Both the position numbers and the translations under genes were made by a program. Under the pieces are notes generated by a model. That model did not search any database, was not told where the DNA came from, and saw nothing but the letters and a program-made list of their open reading frames with translations. Positions 1 through 5,685 of a DNA stretch of 11,130 nt are shown one piece after another. This DNA is from Alistipes sp. (GTDB lineage Bacteria > Bacteroidota > Bacteroidia > Bacteroidales > Rikenellaceae), in NCBI GenBank assembly GCA_017391185.1, contig JAFOZN010000225.1, positions 1 to 11,130 of the forward strand. The letters run 5' to 3'. Numbering within the stretch: position 1 is the stretch's first letter; the number at the start of each line of letters is the position of its first letter.

Positions 1-96
1 ATGGTATATATCTCTAAGGATACAACTATCAGCGAGTTCAAGCAGCAGTTGCGCAACAACGAGGTTTACTACATGCTCAACAAGGCTCTTTGCTAA
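1..96 (+). CDS. araA: L-arabinose isomerase, C-terminal end (partial)
   Basis: The window opens in frame with 31 codons ending in TAA at 94-96. The ATG at position 1 is probably an internal methionine, because the peptide reads like the end of an enzyme and not like a start. The segment with DTTISEFKQQLR followed by NEVYYMLNK resembles the end of L-arabinose isomerase as I remember it from enterobacterial AraA, where an 'IDxDT...FK..LRWNEVYY' stretch closes the protein. Here the Trp after LR is replaced by Asn. AraA converts L-arabinose to L-ribulose in the cytoplasm, which is the substrate of the kinase encoded 35 bases downstream; that context strongly supports the call. The assignment rests on a short tail plus its neighbour, so it is good but not certain. 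Confidence 0.72.
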   Translation: MVYISKDTTISEFKQQLRNNEVYYMLNKALC

Positions 97-104
97 AAAG
101 CCTT
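82..104 (+). other. Small hairpin over the araA stop codon
   Basis: AAGGCT at 82-87 pairs with AGCCTT at 99-104. After one C/A mismatch, TTT (89-91) pairs with AAA (95-97), leaving a GCT loop. The structure spans the araA stop codon and sits in the short araA-araB gap. No T-tract follows, so it is unlikely to terminate transcription. It could act as an mRNA processing or stability element, or be chance. Confidence 0.3.
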
Positions 105-131
105 GGGCTAAAAGTTTAAATAGAGAATACT

Positions 132-1823
132 ATGGCTGAAAACAAATATGTAATTGGTCTTGACTACGGTACCGACTCGGCTCGCGCATTGGTTGTCAAT
201 GCCTTGACAGGCGAGTCTATCGCTACCTCGGTCAAATACTATCCACGTTGGAAAAAGGGGTTATACTGCAACCCCAAAACCAACCAATGGCGTCAGCATC
301 CAAAGGATTATCTGGAGGTGTTGGAGGCAAGTGTCAAGGAGGCTTTGGCACAGTGTGCGCCTGAGGTTGCTCAGAATGTAGTGGGTATCGCATTCGACAC
401 AACAGGTTCTACACCTGCTTTTACCGATGAGACAGGTACTCCTCTTGCGATGTTGCCAGAGTTTGAGGAGAATCCAAACGCGATGTTCGTATTGTGGAAG
501 GATCACACTGCTATCAAGGAGGCTGCCGAGATCAACGAGAAGTGCAAGGCAAACGATATTGACTACTCTCAGTATGAGGGAGGTATCTACTCTGCCGAGT
601 GGTTCTGGGCTAAGGCAATGCACGTCTTAAGAGAGGATGCTTCGATCTTGGAGAAGGCATACTCTATCGTAGAGTATTGCGAGTGGTTGCCAGCAGTATT
701 AACAGGCGTAACATCGGCTAAGGATATCGTTCGCAGCCGCTGCGCCGAGGGTCACAAGGCTATGTGGCACGAGTCATGGGGCGGTTTGCCACCAGAGGAG
801 TTCTTGGTAAGCCTTGATCCAAAATTGGCTGGTTTCCGCGAGCGTCTCTTCGAGAAGACTGAGACTGCCGAGAAGCCTGTGGGCAAGCTCTGCAAGGAGT
901 GGGCCGAGAAGTTGGGCCTAAGCGAAGATGTTGTGGTTGCAGGCGGTGCTTTTGACTGCCATATGGGAGCTGTGGGCGCTGGTGTTGCACCTAATACGTT
1001 GGTTCGCGTTATCGGTACTTCGACTTGTGATGTTATGGTCTCTTCTTATGAGGAGGTTGGCGATAAGCTCATCAAGGGTATCTGTGGTCAGGTTGACGGC
1101 TCGGTTATCCCTGGCATGATTGGTTTGGAGGCTGGTCAGTCATCATTCGGTGATGTATTTGCCATGTTCCGCCGCGTATTGGAGTTCCCATTGCGCCAAG
1201 TATTGCCTAAGAGTTCACTCGCAGAGAAACTCTCTGAGCAGGAGATGGAGTCACTCATCGAGGAGGCTGCCGATAAGATTATCGTGGAGCTTACCGAGGA
1301 GGCAGAGAAGATTCCTATCGGCGAGAGTTCTATGGTTGCTACAGATTGGATCAACGGCCGCCGTACACCAGATGCTAATCAGCTTTTGGAGGGTACCATC
1401 GCAGGTTTCACTCTCGGTACTCAGGCTCCACAGATCTATCGCGCTTTGGTCGAGGCTACGGCTTATGGTACTAAGGCTATCGTGGATCGCTTCATCAGCG
1501 AGGGTTGCCGCATTGATCAGGTGATCGGTATCGGTGGTATCGCCTTGAAGTCGCCATTTGTGATGCAGACTATGAGTGATGTCTTGAATCTCCCTATCAA
1601 GGTATGTAACACAGATCAGGCATGCGCTTTGGGTGCAGCGATGTTTGCGGCTACCGCAGCGGGTGTATATGCCAAGGTGGAGGATGCTATCGAGGCGATG
1701 AACTCAGGCTTCTCTAAGACATACTTCCCATCAGAGGAGAATCACAAGGCATACATGCCTATCTATGAGAAGTATCTCAAGTTGGGTGCATTCACCGAGA
1801 AGGAGATCTTCACCGCAGAGTAA
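132..1823 (+). CDS. araB: Ribulokinase
   Basis: Cytoplasmic sugar kinase of the FGGY family that phosphorylates L-ribulose with ATP to L-ribulose 5-phosphate, the second step of bacterial L-arabinose catabolism. At 563 residues it matches the usual AraB length (about 560). The N-terminal phosphate-binding motif GLDYGTDSARA is at residues 9-19, in the form typical of ribulokinases. FDTTGSTP is at 88-95. AFDCHMG at 274-280 carries the presumed catalytic Asp, IGTSTCDV at 294-301 is the second phosphate motif, and GIGGIALKSP at 466-475 is the adenine-side motif. A charged helical stretch at about 360-395 is rich in Glu and Lys. The ATG at 132 is preceded by an A-rich leader without a clear Shine-Dalgarno, as is usual in Bacteroidetes, and lies 35 bases after the araA stop, so the two are probably co-transcribed. 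A strong hairpin follows 18 bases after the stop. Confidence 0.97.
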   Translation: MAENKYVIGLDYGTDSARALVVNALTGESIATSVKYYPRWKKGLYCNPKTNQWRQHPKDYLEVLEASVKEALAQCAPEVAQNVVGIAFDTTGSTPAFTDETGTPLAMLPEFEENPNAMFVLWKDHTAIKEAAEINEKCKANDIDYSQYEGGIYSAEWFWAKAMHVLREDASILEKAYSIVEYCEWLPAVLTGVTSAKDIVRSRCAEGHKAMWHESWGGLPPEEFLVSLDPKLAGFRERLFEKTETAEKPVGKLCKEWAEKLGLSEDVVVAGGAFDCHMGAVGAGVAPNTLVRVIGTSTCDVMVSSYEEVGDKLIKGICGQVDGSVIPGMIGLEAGQSSFGDVFAMFRRVLEFPLRQVLPKSSLAEKLSEQEMESLIEEAADKIIVELTEEAEKIPIGESSMVATDWINGRRTPDANQLLEGTIAGFTLGTQAPQIYRALVEATAYGTKAIVDRFISEGCRIDQVIGIGGIALKSPFVMQTMSDVLNLPIKVCNTDQACALGAAMFAATAAGVYAKVEDAIEAMNSGFSKTYFPSEENHKAYMPIYEKYLKLGAFTEKEIFTAE

Positions 1824-1841
1824 TCTCAAGGTAGATAATTA

Positions 1842-1881
1842 AAGAAACAGGCTGTCGCAATGTAGCAACAGCCTGTTTCTT
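1842..1881. terminator. Bidirectional terminator between araB and msrA
   Basis: A perfect 14-bp stem, AAGAAACAGGCTGT at 1842-1855 with ACAGCCTGTTTCTT at 1868-1881, encloses a 12-base loop. U-rich runs follow on both strands: TTTCTTATTT on plus, and TTTCTTTAATT on minus. It sits between the convergent ends of araB and msrA, and its right arm overlaps the msrA stop codon (1880-1882). Symmetric stem and convergent position fit a shared Rho-independent terminator. Confidence 0.85.
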
Positions 1882-2383
1882 ATTTATTGTAATTTCTGGC
1901 AAACTCCATCAACGCCCACGGCAGATGACAATACCCCGTTGGATTCTTATCCAGATAGTCTTGATGGTACTCCTCGGCAGAATAGAAATTCTTAAGTGGC
2001 TCAAGCTCCACAGCCAAAGACTCCCCACACTCGGCCTCTACCCTATCGTAAACCTCTCGTATGGTGGACAAATCCTCCTCTGAAGTGTAATATATACCCG
2101 TACGATATCGAGTTCCCACATCTTCGCCCTGCTGATTGAGCGAAAGTGGATCAATCGTGCGGAAATACAACTCAACAAGCTGCTTTAGCTCGATCACCTG
2201 CTCATCATAGACCACCTTTACGGTCTCAGCATAGCCTGTCGTGTCGGTATATACCTGTTCATAGGTCGGATCTACAATCTCTCCATTAGCATATCCCGAT
2301 GTGGCGCTCTCAACACCACGAATCCGCTTAAAGAAGTGCTGAGTACCCCAAAAACAACCGCCTGCAAAATATATCTCCTTCAT
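1880..2383 (-). CDS. msrA: Peptide methionine sulfoxide reductase MsrA
   Basis: Reduces the S-form of methionine sulfoxide, free or in proteins, back to methionine using thioredoxin; part of oxidative damage repair. Using the ATG whose first base is 2383, the protein has 167 residues and begins MKEIYFAGGCFWG. The reading frame continues up to a TTG at 2395, but that would overlap the upstream gene and add four residues before the conserved start, so I prefer the ATG. The GCFWG motif with nucleophilic Cys10 is at residues 9-13, GTRYRTGIYY at 90-99, YHQDYL at 139-144, and GYCH at 150-153 supplies the likely resolving Cys152. There is no signal peptide, so it is probably cytoplasmic, and no fused MsrB domain. 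It starts 2 bases after the stop of the glutamine synthetase gene, which implies co-transcription and possibly coupled translation. Confidence 0.96.
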   Translation of the reverse strand: MKEIYFAGGCFWGTQHFFKRIRGVESATSGYANGEIVDPTYEQVYTDTTGYAETVKVVYDEQVIELKQLVELYFRTIDPLSLNQQGEDVGTRYRTGIYYTSEEDLSTIREVYDRVEAECGESLAVELEPLKNFYSAEEYHQDYLDKNPTGYCHLPWALMEFARNYNK

Positions 2384-2385
2384 AA

Positions 2386-3888
2386 CTATCCGCAATGGAA
2401 ATAACGCTTCACGAGTTCCAACATAGCCGCCTGATCACCCTCTGTCTGAGCACGGAGATTGGCATCGGAGTATGAACTAAGACGCTTGATGATACCATCT
2501 ATCATCGCAGGGCTGAATACATTATACTTTTCGAAGACTCCTCGCTGGCTCTCCAAGCAAGCTGCCGAAGCCTCGCAACTATCGGGCAACTGTTTGAGGG
2601 TGTTGAGCTTGGCCTCATTCTCCTTTTTATGGATATTTACATTGACATAAGTAGCTTCTGCCACCTCCAAAGCATTCTCCATCTCGAAGCCATGACGGCA
2701 CGCAACGGCCAAACCAGCAATGAGCTGATAGATATCAGCCGATCCATCTGGCGAACGCATCTCTACGGTCTGCTTCTGCGAAGTATCATATTGGCTATCC
2801 TCCTCCAGAGGATTTGCTATACGACACATATCACTCTTGGCAGCCCAACCCAGCGGCACACGCACCAAAACCGAGCGGTTGCGATCACCCCAACAGATAT
2901 TTGTAGGAGCCTCCTGATGTGGTACAAGACGGAAATATGATGTAGGATTGGTATTACCGAAGGCAGTAATCGAAGGTGCGAGTTCCATCATACCAGCGAT
3001 GGCACGGCGTGCGGTAGCAGAGAGTACACCATCCTGCAACATCTGATTCTTACCATCCTTCATTATGCGCATATGTACATGTAAGCCCGACCCAGCCTTG
3101 CCTGTAGTAATTTTAGGAGCAAAGGTTATATCGTAACCATACTGGTAGGCGAGATTGCGGATAATCCACTTGGCAATCATCAACTGATCGGCAGCATCCT
3201 CGGCATTTACGGGCAGAAATTCAATCTCGTTCTGCTCATATATCAGGCCATCTATGGTAAAGTTACCCACCTCTGAGTGACCATACTTGATCTGACCGCC
3301 TGCCTGAGCGATGTAGGACATACACTGAGTACGGAACTCATTGAATTTGGCGTATGGCGCAGACTCATGATAACCCTTTTGATCGGTTGCGGGGAAGAGT
3401 TCTGCATCGGGAGCTATGACATAATACTCCAACTCTCCCATCGCCTGAAACTCCATACCTGTAACCTCTTTGAAAGCACGGCATGCCTTACGGAGTGTAT
3501 TCTCTGGAGAACTCTCCAATGGCTCACCATCCTTATTGAAATAAGAGCAGAGCATCGAGAGCGTAGGCAACTCAGCAAACGGATCGAGAAAGGCTGTCGA
3601 GAATCGAGGAATAACATAGAGATCACTACTTCCCGCCTCGATAAATGGGAAGAGGCTCGATCCATCTACTCGCTCACCGCAGGTAAGAATCGCATCGAGA
3701 TATGCTGCATTGTTAATCACAAAATTCAGAGTCTTCAATCTGCCATCCCCCGCAGGATACATGAAATTGACCATCTGAATCTCATTCTGACGTATAAAAC
3801 GCACGATATCGGCTTTGGTAAACTCTTTACATGGCTTACCCAAAAATGCCACGAGTCTGTTTGGACTCATCTCTAACTCTTTGTTCAT
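2386..3888 (-). CDS. glnA: Type I glutamine synthetase family protein
   Basis: Cytoplasmic ATP-dependent enzyme expected to join ammonia to glutamate, making glutamine. The 500 residues cover the N-terminal beta-grasp domain (about 24-110, with DGSSLFPF at 75-82) and the catalytic domain. Visible active-site motifs are GELEYYV at 151-157 (metal-binding Glu residues), EQNEIEF at 218-224, GSGLHVHM at 266-273 (His residues of the metal and ATP site), FRLVPHQEAP at 319-328, DRNRS at 335-339 and VEMRSPD at 375-381. Alignment by eye to the GSI pattern is continuous, but spacing and several residues differ from enterobacterial GlnA, and the protein is about 30 residues longer. The NLYDLP-type loop that carries the adenylylated Tyr in classical GSI is not present; the equivalent region reads KLNTLKQLP at 427-435. 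ATG at 3888 was chosen over the internal Met7 because it lies right after the leader and the short N-terminal extension looks conserved in related proteins. Glutamine synthesis is the likely role, but a related ligase activity is not excluded. Confidence 0.88.
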   Translation of the reverse strand: MNKELEMSPNRLVAFLGKPCKEFTKADIVRFIRQNEIQMVNFMYPAGDGRLKTLNFVINNAAYLDAILTCGERVDGSSLFPFIEAGSSDLYVIPRFSTAFLDPFAELPTLSMLCSYFNKDGEPLESSPENTLRKACRAFKEVTGMEFQAMGELEYYVIAPDAELFPATDQKGYHESAPYAKFNEFRTQCMSYIAQAGGQIKYGHSEVGNFTIDGLIYEQNEIEFLPVNAEDAADQLMIAKWIIRNLAYQYGYDITFAPKITTGKAGSGLHVHMRIMKDGKNQMLQDGVLSATARRAIAGMMELAPSITAFGNTNPTSYFRLVPHQEAPTNICWGDRNRSVLVRVPLGWAAKSDMCRIANPLEEDSQYDTSQKQTVEMRSPDGSADIYQLIAGLAVACRHGFEMENALEVAEATYVNVNIHKKENEAKLNTLKQLPDSCEASAACLESQRGVFEKYNVFSPAMIDGIIKRLSSYSDANLRAQTEGDQAAMLELVKRYFHCG

Positions 3889-3913
3889 AGGTTATATTGT
3901 TTAGATTTCTCTC

Positions 3914-3928
3914 TGCAAACTCTTTGCA
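3914..3928. promoter_or_regulatory. Palindrome TGCAAA-N3-TTTGCA in the glutamine synthetase leader
   Basis: A perfect 6-bp inverted repeat with a 3-base spacer lies 26-40 bases upstream of the glutamine synthetase ATG and just downstream of the predicted start of that transcript. It could be an operator for a dimeric repressor or a small 5' leader hairpin. Only the symmetry is seen; the function is inferred. Confidence 0.35.
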
Positions 3929-3937
3929 ATATCTCTA

Positions 3938-3945
3938 CAAAGATA
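3938..3945 (-). promoter_or_regulatory. Bacteroidetes -7 promoter element for glutamine synthetase-msrA
   Basis: On the minus strand this reads TATCTTTG, matching the TAnnTTTG -7 consensus of Bacteroidetes primary sigma factor promoters. It would start transcription near 3930-3932, giving a leader of about 43 bases before the ATG at 3888. A -33 TTTG box at the expected distance is not clear. Confidence 0.6.
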
Positions 3946-3999
3946 ATATTTTCTTCCAAAATAGCACTATCACGATATGATATATTCCATTATTTTCTC

Positions 4000-4007
4000 T
4001 ATCTTTG
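4000..4007 (+). promoter_or_regulatory. Bacteroidetes -7 promoter element for the glycosidase operon
   Basis: TATCTTTG matches the TAnnTTTG -7 consensus and would start transcription near 4014, about 30 bases upstream of the ATG at 4046. The upstream stretch is very AT-rich, but no convincing -33 TTTG is visible, which may mean that an activator is needed. Confidence 0.6.
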
Positions 4008-4045
4008 TATGTAATATTTTCATCAAACATAGCACCTAAAACAAT

Positions 4046-5662
4046 ATGAGATTTACCAAAATTGCACTTTGTCTATTTACATTCTTACTCGGATTAGGCT
4101 CAGCCAATGCCCAAATTACCGAGAGGGAGCGTCCCGTAGAGTGGAACAATCTGATTCTGGGCGGAAGATACATGGATCGTTTTTTGCCCATGCCCGATGG
4201 CGAACTCAAAGTGAATGTTTGGGGCGCCAAAGATGTTATTCCACGATTTATAGACAACGGCATCGAAGATCCCAAAATCTCATTTTGGGGAGGAAATATC
4301 CTCAAAGATGAAAATGGTCTATACCATCTCTACGTATGCGGTTGGCCTGAGGATTCTCCCAAGGGACATATGTTTTGGCCCAACTCTACGGTATATCACA
4401 CCACATCTGAGTCGCTGCATGGCCCATACAAAATAGTCGAAGAGATCGGCAAGGGACACAATCCCGAAGCTTTTTTGCTCGCAGATGGCAGAGTCGTCAT
4501 CTACGTCATAGACGGCTACTATATCTCCGACTCTATGAACGGACCTTGGAGTTACAACCACTTCGAGTTTGATTCGCGCAACCGCCGTATCATCGAAGGA
4601 CTCTCAAACCTCACATTCGCCTCGCGCGAGGATGGATCAAAACTGATGGTTTGCCGAGGCGGTGGCGTCTGGATCAGCAAGGATGGCATCTCGCCCTATC
4701 GACAGATCTCTGACCAGAGAGTATATCCCGATGTGGATGGTCGTTTTGAGGATCCTGTGGTATGGCGTGATGAGTTACAATACCACCTGATAGTAAACGA
4801 CTGGTTGGGACGTATAGCCTACTACCAGCGCTCTAAGGATGGTATAAATTGGATCACCGAGGATGGTGAGGCATATACCCCCGATATCTCTCGCCACAAG
4901 GATGGCAAGCAAGAGAAGTGGTTTAAGTATGAGCGTGCCAAGGTCTATCAAGATGAGTATGGACGTGTCGAGCAGATGAACTTCGCCGTAATCGACACCA
5001 TCAAATGGAATGATCTCCCCAACGACAACCACAGCTCGAAGAATATCTGTATCCCGATGAACAAGGGACTTAGAATCAGCGTATTGAATAAAGGTAAAAT
5101 CACAGATTACACCCAACAGATTGCACTTTTGGTCAAGGCTGAGGAGGGTTTCAATCCTCAGACCGATTTAGATTTAGGATCGCTTAGATTCGGTTCTCAC
5201 CGTAAGGTTAATTACGGATATGGCTCAAGGGTTATCTCGGTACATCCCCAAAAGAGAGACCTGATCATCATGTTCGATGCCCACGGCTGTGGCATCACCG
5301 AGGAGGAGTTTGCGCCTAAGCTCATCGGTAAGAAAAAGTCGGGCGAGATGATTTACGGCTATGCCAAGTTACCTTACGTAGATTACACGCCAGCCATCCT
5401 GTCGGCTCTCAGACCTCAATTCAAGAATGGATATATCACTCTGAAAGTAGAAAACTTCGGCCTTTCGACCTCTAAGTCGTGCGATGTAATACTCGTAGTC
5501 AATGGCCAGCCGCTGGGTAAAGCAAAACTCTCTGCGATAAAGCCTTATGGCGAGAAAATAGTGATTTTCAAAGGATCGTTCACCGAAGAGAGTCTAAAGG
5601 GCAAAATAGAGATTCTCTACCAAAAGGGCGACAAAACCATCTCTAAGAACACTTTACGTTAA
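4046..5662 (+). CDS. Exported beta-propeller glycosidase-like protein, specificity unknown
   Basis: A 538-residue exported protein. Residues 1-23 are a signal peptide with a hydrophobic core (ALCLFTFLLGLG) and a likely signal peptidase I site after ANA; there is no lipobox Cys. Residues of about 30-430 look like a five-bladed beta-propeller of the GH43/GH32/GH117 type: repeated strand pairs with acidic motifs, namely IEDP at 73-76 followed by WGGNILKDENGLYHLYV, NPEAFLLADGRVVIYV at 139-154, and FEDPVVWRDELQYHLIV at 234-250. The EDP and NPEA spacings resemble the acidic residues that line the active pocket in such enzymes. SPKGHMFWPNST at 104-115 and WFKYER at 292-297 look like family signatures. 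About residues 441-538 form a separate beta-sandwich similar in style to CARDB domains, possibly for carbohydrate or protein binding. It heads an operon with GH51 and GH35 enzymes (23 bases to the next ATG), so a role in trimming arabinose- or galactose-containing plant glycans is likely. I cannot place it in a numbered GH family or name its substrate. Confidence 0.75.
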   Translation: MRFTKIALCLFTFLLGLGSANAQITERERPVEWNNLILGGRYMDRFLPMPDGELKVNVWGAKDVIPRFIDNGIEDPKISFWGGNILKDENGLYHLYVCGWPEDSPKGHMFWPNSTVYHTTSESLHGPYKIVEEIGKGHNPEAFLLADGRVVIYVIDGYYISDSMNGPWSYNHFEFDSRNRRIIEGLSNLTFASREDGSKLMVCRGGGVWISKDGISPYRQISDQRVYPDVDGRFEDPVVWRDELQYHLIVNDWLGRIAYYQRSKDGINWITEDGEAYTPDISRHKDGKQEKWFKYERAKVYQDEYGRVEQMNFAVIDTIKWNDLPNDNHSSKNICIPMNKGLRISVLNKGKITDYTQQIALLVKAEEGFNPQTDLDLGSLRFGSHRKVNYGYGSRVISVHPQKRDLIIMFDAHGCGITEEEFAPKLIGKKKSGEMIYGYAKLPYVDYTPAILSALRPQFKNGYITLKVENFGLSTSKSCDVILVVNGQPLGKAKLSAIKPYGEKIVIFKGSFTEESLKGKIEILYQKGDKTISKNTLR

Positions 5663-5685
5663 AGAAAACTAAAACCTAATAAAAT

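Noticed and set aside
2384..2395. TTG start extending msrA by four residues
   Set aside because: It would overlap the glutamine synthetase gene and add residues before the conserved MKEIYFAGGCFWG start; the ATG at 2383 is better placed.
3277..3876. Long plus-strand open frame opposite the glutamine synthetase gene
   Set aside because: It is fully antisense to a gene with clear conserved motifs, and its translation shows no recognisable domain and an odd composition; it is a shadow frame.
3972..3992. ATAT-rich symmetry upstream of the glycosidase operon as an operator
   Set aside because: ATAT is self-complementary and common in AT-rich promoter DNA; the symmetry is too weak to count as a site.
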